From the NCBI GenBank assembly GCA_024760905.1, contig CM045729.1:60411080-60475079 (forward strand): a DNA stretch of 64,000 nt, given 5' to 3'. Source of the DNA: Plotosus lineatus (Eukaryota; Chordata; Actinopteri; Siluriformes; Plotosidae). The notes below the pieces were generated by a model. That model was given only the letters and a program-made list of their open reading frames with translations, did no database searches and was not told the origin of the DNA. Numbering within the stretch: position 1 is the stretch's first letter; the number at the start of each line of letters is the position of its first letter. The translations under genes and the position numbers were made by a program. Below, one piece after another: positions 53,561 to 64,000 of the stretch.

Positions 53561-55238
53561 TGAGATATCTTTTAATGGTCCTCCTTACATTACAAGTGTC
53601 CAAAACATTATCGTACTCTATCATAGTACAGTCGGCCCTCTTCTTACGAAATCAATCCGTTCCAGAGCCCTTTTCTTTCCCTGGATTTTTCGTAAGTAGA
53701 GGCGCATTTTACATGTAAACTGCATGAGTCGTTTCAAGGCTCCCAATACGACCCCATAAACCCTTTAAAAATGATAAAAGTACATCAATTTTGTATGAAA
53801 TATGAATATGTATGAAATCTGTGTTAAAAGTAAAAGAAAATTGTTTATTAAACCATTTAAACATTTTATTAACATATTAAATCATTTTATTAACATATTA
53901 TTATTAAACCATTATTAAACATTTTTTAACTAACCAATTTTTTTTTATTAACCAAACCAAACAATATTAAACATTATTAAACATTTGGGACGCGCTCCGC
54001 CGAGTGTGGGCGGTGTCATGGCTGACACCGGAGCTTTTAGGGCGGAACGTGGCTTGTTCGGACTTCCGATCTGTCAAGTAGGTAAGTGTGCTTTGAACTT
54101 GTTTAGTACTCAACATTCACTTGTTTGCTTGAGGGATCGGAGGTCTGGATGAGCCGCGCCCAGTCTCGGGGGCTCTGGTGTCGGTCACGACTATACTCAT
54201 AAAGCTTGTTTGTCACACCCATGAAGGAGAGCTGTACTGTTCGTTCGTGAGTTTCGTGAGTTTTTTCATCATTGCAGCTTATTTTTCATTTTTTAAGTTG
54301 TTTAATTCAGTAAATGTTTAATAAACGTGTTTGTATGTCCCTGTGTTGGCTTGGGTTTCTTCTGAGTACTCTGGTTTCAAAGACATGTCCATAAGGTCAG
54401 CTTCCAAACCAGAGATTGACATCCAACTTCCCACAACCCTAAGAGAGGTAAGCAGTTAGGCAAATGAATGAGTGAGATATCTTTTAATGGTCCTCCTTAC
54501 ATTACAAGTGTCCAAAACATTATCGTACTCTATCATAGTACAGTCGGCCCTCTTCTTACGAAATCAATCCGTTCCAGAGCCCTTTTCTTTCCCTGGATTT
54601 TTCGTAAGTAGAGGCGCATTTTACATGTAAACTGCATGAGTCGTTTCAAGGCTCCCAATACGACCCCATAAACCCTTTAAAAATGATAAAAGTACATCAA
54701 TTTTGTATGAAATATGAATATGTATGAAATCTGTGTTAAAAGTAAAAGAAAATTGTTTATTAAACCATTTAAACATTTTATTAACATATTAAATCATTTT
54801 ATTAACATATTATTATTAAACCATTATTAAACATTTTTTAACTAACCAATTTTTTTTTATTAACCAAACCAAACAATATTAAACATTATTAAACATTTGG
54901 GACGCGCTCCGCCGAGTGTGGGCGGTGTCATGGCTGACACCGGAGCTTTTAGGGCGGAACGTGGCTTGTTCGGACTTCCGATCTGTCAAGTAGGTAAGTG
55001 TGCTTTGAACTTGTTTAGTACTCAACATTCACTTGTTTGCTTGAGGGATCGGAGGTCTGGATGAGCCGCGCCCAGTCTCGGGGGCTCTGGTGTCGGTCAC
55101 GACTATACTCATAAAGCTTGTTTGTCACACCCATGAAGGAGAGCTGTACTGTTCGTTCGTGAGTTTCGTGAGTTTTTTCATCATTGCAGCTTATTTTTCA
55201 TTTTTTAAGTTGTTTAATTCAGTAAATGTTTAATAAAC
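53415..55238. repeat. Exact 912 bp tandem duplication
   Basis: Unit 1 is 53415-54326 and unit 2 is 54327-55238. I compared long stretches and found no difference. The unit begins inside a SINE (TTTGTATGTCCC) and ends inside the foldback transposon (TTTAATAAACGTG), so it does not follow element borders. It duplicates the left terminal repeat of the transposon (53629 and 54541). Confidence 0.9.
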
Positions 55239-55840
55239 GTGGCGTGCTCTGCTGAATGCGGGCAGTGTCATAGCCGACGCCGGAGCTTTTGAGACGGGGC
55301 GCAGCTAATCCGGACCTCCGATCCCTCAAGTAGTTAGGTGCACTTTGAATACTTGTTTAGTACTCAACATTCACTTGTTTGCTTGAGGGATCGGCGGTCT
55401 AGATGAGCCGCATTTTGCCCACATTCGACAGAGCGTGCCACATTTATTAAACATTTACTGAATTAAAGAACTTAAAAAACAAAAAATAAGCTGCAAGGAG
55501 CATTCTCAAAAACGTACGAAACTCACAAAACAACAGTACATTTCTCCTTTACGCGTGTGACAATCTTTATGGATTCAGTACTATGGAGATTCAGCTCCCT
55601 CCTGGCCAATGGGAGGCCAATGGGAGGCCAGTGGGGCGGGATGTTGGGAGACAGCCAATGAGAAGGCAATTCGCGCATTGTTTGAATGTTTGAATGGCGC
55701 GTTTGAATGTTTGAATGGCGCGTTTGGTGCTTTTCTTAAGAAGAACTTGTTTCGTATACAGAGGAAAAAAATTTAGGAAAATGTTTTTTGTATACTGGAT
55801 TTTTCGTATTCTGGGGATTTCGTTAGAAGCGGACCGACTG
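54541..55840. mobile_element. Foldback-type non-autonomous DNA transposon
   Basis: Left end CAGTCGGCCCTCTTCTTACG, right end read in reverse CAGTCGGTCCGCTTCTAACG; left flank TA. A large imperfect palindrome is centred near 55341: arms 55095-55325 and 55355-55585 pair over about 230 bases each. No transposase frame. The subterminal sequence and ends relate it to the 281 bp MITE at 5791-6071. A second left half (53629-54326) exists only because of the 912 bp duplication. Confidence 0.75.
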
Positions 55841-56633
55841 CATTAATCATGTGACCTAAACTACAAACTTGAGCACACCTCTGAAATCCATGAAATGCAA
55901 TACCTGCAAAGCATCTCTATAAAGCTACAAACATAAATGCTTAAGAGACTTTGGTTGGAAAATTATTGTAATGATTAATATGTTCAGCTGGAAACAATCC
56001 CCTTAACACTACCTAATTTAACTTAAACATCTATGTCATAAGATGAATTGGAAAAGATGTTACTGGGGTTTAGAATGGAAAAATTTCTATCCTGGAACAA
56101 GCAAAGAACACTAATATTCCAAATGTACAGACTGAATACCTCATACCATCGATGGAGATTTTTCTTCCTTATTGGCACAGACATGAAATTTATGTTCAAA
56201 TGGGGAATGAATACTCAGGTTCATAAGGTCCATATCAAATCCACATTTCGAGGGAGCTTCAATTCCCAAGCATTATACCCTTGTGCAGACATTAACGTTT
56301 TCATGCTTGTTGCGGGAAGTCCTCTCGTTTTTAGACAATCCTGGATGGTCAGCAGTATCCCTGTCTCTGCTAAATGCAAAGTCAGGTCTTCATTCACTAC
56401 AGACTCACTGTCACTGGAATGCACAGATGTTTGTTTACATGTAGATCTAGAATTCTTTCTCAGCTTAAATGCTCTCCACCTATGAATAACAATACACACA
56501 AATTACCAACCAACATGCTTACACAAATTCAAAACACTTCATTCTCTGTTAATTCACGGATACAGAAATCTACTTATCTGACCATGATTTTTTTTATAGC
56601 AGCACTGTTATCCCTCTTGATCTAAAATGACAC
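55841..56633. other. Intergenic, no gene recognised
   Basis: An open frame at 56048-56485 (145 codons) and one on the reverse strand over the same stretch have no domain, splice or codon signal that I recognise. Confidence 0.45.
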
Positions 56634-56870
56634 TGGGCAGTGGTGGTCTAGTGGTTAGGGTGCAGGATCACTGATCCTAAGGTTGGGGGTTCGAGTCCCC
56701 ACAAGGTTCTCACTGTCCCCAACAGTGCAGCTAACTGGGTTATCAAAGGCCGGCCATGTCTCTCACTGTCTATGGTGAGAGGCATGTAAAAGATCCATTG
56801 CTGACTTTCGTGAAGAGTAGGCTGCAAAGCCGTCAGCATTTTTCTGTCAGTCTAGGAACCACCACAGCCG
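56634..56870 (+). mobile_element. tRNA-derived SINE of the cluster family, tail lost or different (copy 9)
   Basis: Head GGTGGTCTAGTGGTTAGGG and GGGGGTTCGAGTCCCC (a perfect B box), the full common body to AAGCCGTCAGCATTTTTCTG, then sequence unlike tails A, B or C. A tail A fragment lies 430 bases further on at 57283-57400, so an insertion or deletion may have split it. Confidence 0.8.
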
Positions 56871-57282
56871 TCTCAGCCAGCTGAGCCACCATGGAAGGGA
56901 CCTAGGGGATCAGCCAACATGAACTGTGTCTCGCTATACAAAAAATACTCGGCGCAGGTGAGGAGAAATAACTCTTCACTGTCTTTGAATTTGAAGAACA
57001 GAGCCATCACAAAATGACATAAAAGTCATTCACGGCAAACAAATATGGTGACGATTATTTATGAAATTTATTATTCTGGGAGCATAAACAGCTGTCACAG
57101 TGCATTTTACTGTGCAGAAGAATCACACTGAAACATCCTGTTAGCAGCATGTACTGGTTGCCTGTATTGATTAAGCCACTTCTAGAATCCAATTTGCCAT
57201 CCAATTGGATAAATACAATTAAATTTGACTCAGCTTTGCACATTACTTTATCTTGCAAAAACAGACACATTAATTTTGGAGC

Positions 57283-57400
57283 CCTACGATAGCTAGGTGA
57301 GCTTTCCAGGGTGTACTCTGCACTCACCCAATCAGCTTAGATGGGCACCAGCCTTCCTCTGACCCTAATTAGGATAAGTAGTTCAGGAAATTACTGATTA
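57283..57400 (+). mobile_element. SINE tail A fragment
   Basis: CCCTACGATAGCTAGGTGAG, CAGGGTGTACTCTGCACTCA and GACCCTAATTAGGATAAGTA match tail A of copies 1 and 8. Confidence 0.7.
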
Positions 57401-57439
57401 ATTACTTTTTGAAGTTAAAATGGTAATATCTTCATGCAT

Positions 57440-57510
57440 GAATTGGTCACTACAATGTCTTAACCCCACTGAAAATCCTTGGGATATGGTAGAGAAGACA
57501 TTTAAAGTTA
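57440..57510 (+). mobile_element. Small Tc1-like transposase C-terminal fragment
   Basis: CTTAACCCCACTGAAAATCC TTGGGA resembles the coding sequence of the LNPIENLWD block of Tc1 transposases, with the third catalytic acidic residue. Nothing else of the gene is present. Confidence 0.35.
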
Positions 57511-57524
57511 TAATTTAAAGTTAT

Positions 57525-57710
57525 ATCATTTTGGCAGACTCTCTTAGCCAGCGCAACTTTATGTTTTTTTTTTTTTTTTATACAGCTGAGCTACTGAGAG
57601 TTAAGAACCTTGCTCCAGGTCCCACAACAGTGGTAGCTTGTTGATACTGGAGCTTGAACACCTGATCTTCAGCTCAGTAAGCAAGTGCTTTTACCAATCA
57701 TCTTTACAGT
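57525..57710 (-). mobile_element. tRNA-derived SINE with an L2-type tail
   Basis: Reverse orientation: tail CATTTTGGCAGACTCTCTTA, body with GAACCTTGCTCCAGGTCCCA, head with GGAGCTTGAACACCTGATCT and AAGTGCTTTTACCAATCA. Same group as 17355-17545. Confidence 0.6.
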
Positions 57711-57874
57711 GTAGTTCTCTCGTGATCAATTTTTGAAACATTAATGCAATTCTGGATGGAAATAAATCTTTTGACATTGCATAAGGTAGTTTAAACCATA
57801 CCATGACAAAAATGAACCATAATCAAAATAAATGCATTCCAGTTAAGCATTAGGGGTGACTTTAATGTGACATA

Positions 57875-58181
57875 GAGGCCAGTAGCATAGTGGTTAGAGT
57901 GCTGCGCTCATGATCAGGAGGTTGTGAGTTCCAATCCCACTGAGACCCTCACTGTGCTAAGACCCCTGGGCAAGGTCTCAATTACAAGTGTGCCTCTGTT
58001 CACCCAGCAGTATAAATGGGTACCAGTAAAAATATACTGGGAAGGTAACCTGCGATGGACTAGCGTCCCATCCAGGGGGAGTTGAACTCCTGGTCGCTTC
58101 ACGCGACGGAAACCGGGGATAAGCACCGGCCTGATGTGCCGCAAGGCTCGGGTGTAAAAACCCGACAGACTTTACCTTACC
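57875..58181 (+). mobile_element. tRNA-derived SINE, second family, complete
   Basis: Head CAGTAGCATAGTGGTTAGAG (A box) and GTGAGTTCCAATCCC (B box), a body with GACCCCTGGGCAAGGTCTCA and CTGCGATGGACTAGCGTCCC, and an ending GGCTCGGGTGTAAAAACCCG ACAGACTTTACC. Target duplications TTAATGTGACATA at 57862-57874 and 58182-58194 are perfect over 13 bases. Confidence 0.9.
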
Positions 58182-58194
58182 TTAATGTGACATA

Positions 58195-60165
58195 ATAGAA
58201 AATGGTCCACATACAATACATGCATTTTATTAACGAGGAGGTACTAAACCTATAATGGTGACTTAAGAATAGAGCAATTGTCAGACTCCAGGCTCTTCCC
58301 TTACATAAATATAAAGTAAGAGGGTTAAATGTGAATAAAAGTCTGTGACTGTTACTTCATTCAAAATTATTTTTACGTGGCAAAAAAAATCAAAGCAGGC
58401 TTGAGAGCCACACAAAGTGTGTGATTCTCTGATAACAATGATGATGAGGAAGAGGAGGTGTAGAAGGAGGAGGAGGAGGAGCGTGATTATGACAACTTTG
58501 ATAATGAGTCCCTTTTTGTGATGATCTTAAGTTTTCCATAGCCAAAGGCAGGGTTCATACAGTGCTATGAACAACTTGAAATGATTTACCACTGACTGAG
58601 GGCAGACAACAAAAGACTGTTATATCAGTGAGCCCATTGTGTGTGTGAGATTTGAAGTCCTATAAATACTTTGATTGTTGACATTTTCAGGTGCATACTG
58701 AACATTCCTTTTGGGCTGCGTTGGGTATGACATCATGGGGAACAGTTTAAGAGGGGTATTAGCTTAAGAATTAGCCATTTCACCAAAGCAGAGAAAACAA
58801 AAATATTGTTTAGATATTATGATTAAGGGAATCATTGTCTACTGGTGATTTGATCGTAAAGTTTAATCTGCAAAATCAAAGTCATGTCTGTTTACCTACA
58901 GCATTGTTTGTGCTTTTCAAAAAGACACTCCCTGACTATCCAGGAATCAAGAAACTCCTTGTTAACTACTCATAGTGAGCGGAAAAATCTGATTTGCATG
59001 GTTCATTCATTAACAAAGCAGTGGCATTTCTGTGAACCAACATATTTATCTATTACATCAAGTAACCAAACCAAAACCTCTGCCAAGCCTCACTTCTACT
59101 TTAGAATTACAAACGATTTACATTTACAGCATTTTAGCAGACACTCTTATCCAGAGTGACTCACAGAAGTGCTTTAAAGTCTCTATCAGTGAATATATTC
59201 CTATACTGGTTTGTTAGAACATAGATTAAGTATACCATACAAACCACATGTCCAAGATTCATAATATCTTTCAGCAATCATTACATTGCAGCTTCCCCAA
59301 ATAAGGAACATTTTAGCTATGAGTTGTTAATCTGAGCATGCCTGAAGTAATGGCAGTGGATTCCACATCACTTGCCTAATGTTCTATGATGAAGAAATAT
59401 TGTCCAAGTAATATCAGCTACTTCTTGATGTTGGCTGAATCTGTATTAGTTGAGGCAAGGGTAAGTGGTCATGCTGTTAAGTACCATGCCAGAGGCAAGA
59501 TTAGATTTGTGGGTTGGGAAATGGAGCTATGTACAGAGATAGCCAGCCCTTTTCCTCTGTGTGTGTCAATGCTCAGGCCTTGGGAGCGGCTGGAGCATTT
59601 AGGATAATTATTCCTGAGTCATAGATACTCAATTGAGAAACAGAGGACCCTTCAAAAAGAGGTGTGACCTCTTTAAATGTGCTGGACTAGTATGTGAAAT
59701 CCAAAATGTTGGGCACATGATGAAATTATGACTTTAGGGTGGAGTAGGAATGTTAGGATTAGACAATGTCTCTGGAAAGCATGACTAGATAAAATAGTTT
59801 GAGGTGATTACTACATTGAGCTTAGGATAATCCAGTCTGTCTTGAGGACCCATAGATGTTAAAATAATTATTTCTCCCTTTTCAACTGATGCTGTCTTAT
59901 ACCCTATGCTTTCATAGGAAAACAAAATGCTCTCTTTTCAAGGCTTGTCTAGACTTGGTAATGATGTGAGACCTTCATGCTTTTTCATTGTTAGTAACAG
60001 TGAGCTGTAGAATGAAATGCACTATGTCGTAGACATGCATCTAGAGATAAGAGACAAATGAAGATCTCCACAAAGATTCATCAGTCATTGTGCATATGCT
60101 CACGTCACTCCTCTTTTTTCAGATTGTCTGAGAGGAGATCTGAACAGGAAAGAATACATAACAAT
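58195..60165. other. Intergenic, no gene recognised
   Basis: AT-rich. The only assigned piece is an L2/SINE tail at about 59110-59165 (reverse of CTGGATAAGAGTGTCTGCTA). Confidence 0.5.
59110..59165 (-). repeat. L2-type SINE/LINE tail fragment
   Basis: TTTACATTTACAGCATTTTA GCAGACACTCTTATCCAGAG is the reverse of the conserved L2-derived 3' end. Confidence 0.65.
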
Positions 60166-60173
60166 ACTGCACT

Positions 60174-62599
60174 AGACAGAATAAGGTTCAGCCATTCTTG
60201 AGATGGGTGGTTTCAGAGCCCAAGCTATGCTTTGAGGTGAGTCCGACTATATCTCGAAGACATCTCTCCACCTCACGCACCAGCTCAGGCTCCTTCCCTG
60301 CTAAATATTCCATGTCTCAAGAGTCCGAATGACGATTGGTCCGATAGAATCCATGCCTTTAGCTGCCACCCAACTCACACTGCACCTGACCCCTATAGCT
60401 CCTCTTCCATGTAGTGGGTCCATGGAGAGGTGGACACATGTCTCCATTTCTGACTGGGCCCAGCCGAGCTCTATGGGCAGATGCCCAACTACCAAGTGCT
60501 CGCCTTTGAGCCTCACCCCCAGGCCTGGCCCCAGAAGGAGACCCCAGTGACTCATGTCCAGGAAAGAGAAATTGTGTGTCTTTCTTCATAGAGGTCTTTT
60601 AAACCGCACTTCGTCTGGACCTTCACATGGGACCTCTTTGCCTTGGCTGACTCTACCAGGGGAATAATGCCCCCAACAAACTTAGCTACTAGGATCATTA
60701 GGTCATTTGTGCCTGTTGTGGCAGTAACACCCAAACGCAGTAGTGCAGTAGTGGACACTTGCATTGAAAGGGGCTGTCCAGCTGAAAAAGGAAAGTCTCA
60801 TTGGTCTGTGGAACTCCCGAGGCAACAGACAGGTACTGGCAGGCCAAACAATCTGCAGCCCGAGCTGTCACTGATGCAAAATCTCGGGCGTGGGAGGAGT
60901 CTGGTGATGGCCTGAAATGCGATTAACAGTTGGCCGCAAAAAGGTTCTGGACCACCATCTGATGCCTCAGGAGGGGGAAGCAGTTCTCCACAAATACTGT
61001 TTACAGTGTAAGTGGGGAGCTGCTCACCTCAACTGGGGATGGTGTCAGGAGGTGGAAGGAATACTTATGGGACCGCCTCAATCCCACCAACACACCCTTC
61101 ATGGAGGAGGAAAACCCTGGGGATTTGAGTAGGGTCAATTCCATCTGGAGCTGAGATCGCTGAGGTATTTAAAAAAGCTCCTTGGTGGTCGGGCTCCAGG
61201 GATGGATGAGATGAATATCTCAGGGATCTGGATGTTGTAGGCCTGTCTTAGTTGACATGGCTCTGCAATATTGCGTGGTCATCGGCAGCCATACCTCTGG
61301 ATTGGCAAACCGGGGTGGTAGTCTGTCTTTTTAAAAAGGGTGACTGGAGGAGGTGTTCCAATTACCATGGAACCACACTCCTCAGCTTACTCGGGAAAGT
61401 CTGTCGAGGGGTACTAGAGAAGAGGATCCAACTGATAGTTGAGCCTCGGATTCAGGAGAAACAATGTGGTTTTCGTCCTGGCCGCGGCACTCTCGAGCAA
61501 CTCTATATGCTCTACAGTATCCTGGGAGAAGCATGGGAGTTTGCCCAATCTGTCCACGTTTGATTTGTGGCTTTAGAGAAGGCTAAACTGTGTCCCTCAG
61601 GCTATCTTGTGGGGTGTGCTCTGGGAGTACTGTGTTCCGGACTCGTTGCTATGGGCCATTTGGTTGCTATATCACCAGAGCCAGAAATTGGTCTGCATTG
61701 GTAACAACAAGTCGAATTCATTTCCAGTGTGCGTTGGAGTCCGCCAAGGCTGTCCTTTGTGACTGATTCTGTGCATAATTTTTAAGGACAGAAAATCTAG
61801 GAGCAGCCAGGTTGAGTGGTTCTGGTTTGGTTTCCAGCAAATTGAAGCGAATCGCAGTCAAATGCGAAGCAGCCGGGATGGAAATCAGTACCTCCAAGTC
61901 CGAGGTCATGGTTCTCAGCCAGAAAAGGGTGGAATGCACCCTCTGGGTCTGGAAAGAGGTCCTGTCCCAAGAGGAGGAGTTCAAGTATATAGGGGTCTTG
62001 TTCACGAATGAGGAAGTCATGGAGAAGGAAATCGACAGCTGGATTGTTGCAGCCTCTGCTGTAAAGCGGAGCCTATACCAGTCCATTGTGATGAAGAGGG
62101 AGCTGAGACACAAGGCAACGCTCTCAAGTTACCAATTGATCTACCTTCCAAACCTCTTCTATGGTCACGAGCATTGGGTATTGAACGAAAGAACAAAATC
62201 GCGGATACAGGTGGCTGAAATGAGCTTCCTTCGCCCAGTGGCGGGGCTCTCCCTTAAAGATAGGGGGAAAAGCTCAGACATTCGGGAGGGCTCAGAGTAG
62301 AACCGCTGCACCTCCTCATTGAGAGGAGCCAGTTGAGGTGGCTCAGGCATCGGTACAATACCTCCTGAACTCCTCTCCAGTGTGATGTTTCGGGCATGTC
62401 CAAACAGGAAGAGACCCAGAGGTCGACCTCAAACACGCTGGAGGGATTATGTCTCTCTGCTGGTCTGGGAACGCCTCAGTGTCCACCTGGAAGAGCTGTA
62501 GGAAGTGGCTGGGGAGAGGGACATCTGGACCTTATTGCTTAGGCTTCTGTCCTTGCAATCTGACCCCGGATTAAGTGGAGGAAGATAATAATGATGATG
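60174..62599 (+). mobile_element. Rex3 LINE with inverted 5' segment
   Basis: The left part (60177 to about 60620) is the Rex3 5' UTR and start of the endonuclease in reverse, matching 14086-14525 in that orientation; its right end is the element's extreme 5' sequence (reverse of GTCCAGACGAAGTGCGG). The right part (about 60621-62599) is forward Rex3 from the endonuclease-RT linker through the RT (TGVVVCLFKKGDW, CGFRPGRGTLEQL) to the GATGATGA tail. The sequence ACTGCACT followed by (A/T)GA flanks both sides (60166-60176 and 62600-62610), so the two parts came in as one insertion. All frames are broken. Confidence 0.82.
61252..62300 (+). pseudogene. Rex3 reverse transcriptase remnant
   Basis: Frames 61252-61563 and 61812-62300 carry RT fingers, a conserved CGFRPGRG block, then the thumb (VMVLSQKRVECTL, FKYIGVLFTNEE, VAEMSFLRPVAGLSL). 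The palm with the catalytic FADD box is missing: sequence goes from the GVRQGCPL region near 61740 to the thumb at 61812 with about 130 bases lost. No activity is possible. Confidence 0.75.
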
Positions 62600-62849
62600 A
62601 CTGCACTTGAAGTTTATCCCATAATAAAAGGCCCAGTGGCTATATCTTTTAGGTTTTTCTTCTGAATGCTGCACTGATTGTAAGCTTTTCGTGTTAGCTA
62701 TGCTTAATAAATGCCTACCCAGAACAAACAAATATTTACCAAAAACAGTATTAGAAAATACAGTGTTTGAAAAAACAGTATTAGTAGAATCTAAAATTTA
62801 ATTGGAATTAAAACATCTATACAGTAATTGAAAAATGAGTTACAAAGAA

Positions 62850-62985
62850 AAGTTTTGAATGAGAATAAGAACATGCAAACTCCACACAGATGCCCACGCC
62901 ATACCTGAGACTCAAGCCCATGACCTCCTTGCCATGATGCAGACATGGTAACCACTATACTACAACAGGTCAATTCAACTAAAAG
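62850..62985 (-). mobile_element. DANA/HE1-like SINE head fragment
   Basis: AGAACATGCAAACTCCACAC, GAGACTCAAGCCCATGACCT and TGGTAACCACTATACTAC are the reverse of the family head and first body part. Confidence 0.65.
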
Positions 62986-63098
62986 CACTTTTTACAACTG
63001 TCAATGTCACAATGCAAATAGTACACAAACTTGATTAAGAATTTAAACTTAAATCCTGCACATCCCATGTTTTCCCTTATTTTGTCTGTAAGAGAAAA

Positions 63099-63219
<121 letters not shown>

Positions 63220-63719
63220 AATTTGTATTTTTATTCAGCATGGGTTTCCACCTATTTTTTTTTTTTTTTTGCTTCTTATTTATTTATTTATTTATTTTTT
63301 TTGCTGTTTAAAAAACTTGCTCAAGGATGCCTCACTGTCTTGTTAGTCACCCTACTGAATCAATGTTTTCCCAATTTCAAATGCACCCGAAGTGTGTAAC
63401 ATATGTATGTATTTTTTAGTGTCTATGAAAAGGAGAGAGCCAAAGAAAAGCACAAGAAAGATGAAACTCCAAAGGAAGTCTTATGTGAATTTAATTAAAT
63501 GATGTGAAAATTTGTGCTTTATGTTTACAGCTACTACATGAAATGTAAAACAAGCCACGACACATGAAGCATACTCAGTATATATTTGCCATCTATACCT
63601 GGACACAATTTTTTTCTTAGGGACCTGGACTACTGATTTGCCCATGTGAAATGATGTTATAATGTGCACATGGTTTACATCGAAAAAAATCCTAGACAAC
63701 CTTTGATGAAGTCATGTTC

Positions 63720-64000
63720 AAAAGAGTAGCACAGTGGTCTGTCTGCCTTGAAGCGAGAAGTTGGTTTTGCATCTCGGGTTCGGAGAGAGCGTTTCTGCAT
63801 GTATTTTGCATGTTTTAGCTGTACTTGTGTATTTTTTCCTATGGGTACTCCAGTTTCCTCCCACAGTACAAAGAATATGCACATTAGACTAATTGGCTGT
63901 CCTAAATAACCCTAGTGTGCAATGGAATAGCAAACTGTTGAGGGAGTTGTGATCTGTGAGATAGGCTCCAGCCTCCTCATGTCCCTAGTAGGATTAAACA
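63720..64000 (+). mobile_element. DANA/HE1-like SINE, runs to the window end
   Basis: Head AAGAGTAGCACAGTGGTCTG, GTTTTGCATCTCGGGTTCGG, then GGTACTCCAGTTTCCTCCCA, GCACATTAGACTAATTGGCT, GGGAGTTGTGATCTGTGAGA and GGCTCCAGCCTCC. It ends at GTAGGATTAAACA, cut by the window edge. Confidence 0.7.

Noticed and set aside
53415..55238. CRISPR-like or satellite array
   Set aside because: Only two long identical units with no spacer pattern; a tandem duplication of transposon sequence.
56048..56485. 145-codon open frame
   Set aside because: No recognisable domain, an equally open reverse frame, and no splice or promoter context; likely chance.

Overview
This is vertebrate, almost certainly teleost fish, nuclear DNA. 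It has spliced genes with large AT-rich introns, long (TG)n, (TA)n and (GA)n microsatellites, and a dense set of fish-type repeats: Rex3, an Expander-like RTE, Rex1/Babar-like and L2 LINEs, Tc1/mariner and hAT-like DNA transposons, a Ty3/gypsy chromovirus and several tRNA-derived SINEs. No prokaryotic or organellar features are seen. The species cannot be fixed from the sequence alone.

Only two host genes are supported, both on the + strand. The first is a kelch-repeat protein of unknown identity; three exons are visible (6937-7057, 15620-15800, 20705-21263), the splice phases join cleanly, and the 5' exons are upstream or not recognised. The second is inhbb, the activin/inhibin beta-B subunit. 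It has two coding exons (32798-33176 and 37321-38093, 383 aa), a TATA box near 32025, a 4.1 kb intron and a 3' UTR of about 1.5 kb with AATAAA at 39570. The remainder is transposable elements and featureless intron or intergenic DNA.

Layout: 1-2.4 kb RTE remnants, including a 367 bp internally deleted copy with perfect 21 bp target duplications. 3-5.6 kb Rex1-like LINE tail split by a Tc1 element. 5.8-6.4 kb MITE and a SINE. 6.9-21.3 kb kelch gene, whose first visible intron holds a Rex3 (8461-14527) that itself contains an RTE (8686-11594), both with target duplications. 21.5-27.9 kb DNA-transposon remnants and a LINE with a restriction-like endonuclease. 27.2-31.8 kb a cluster of seven copies of one tRNA-derived SINE family. 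32-39.6 kb inhbb. 42.3-44.1 kb a SINE split by a hAT-like element that contains an L2 fragment. 45.4-50.2 kb Ty3/gypsy chromovirus. 50.9-53.2 kb a second Rex1-like LINE. 53.4-55.8 kb a 912 bp exact tandem duplication over a foldback element. 56.6-58.2 kb SINEs. 60.2-62.6 kb Rex3 with an inverted 5' part.

The most informative signals are in the repeats: a SINE family with one head/body and at least three unrelated 3' tails, a SINE hybrid that marks an unequal crossover, a Rex3 insertion shaped like 5' inversion (twin priming) bounded by one target duplication, and a paralogous empty site for the Tc1 insertion. No new gene system (defence, biosynthetic or similar) is visible.
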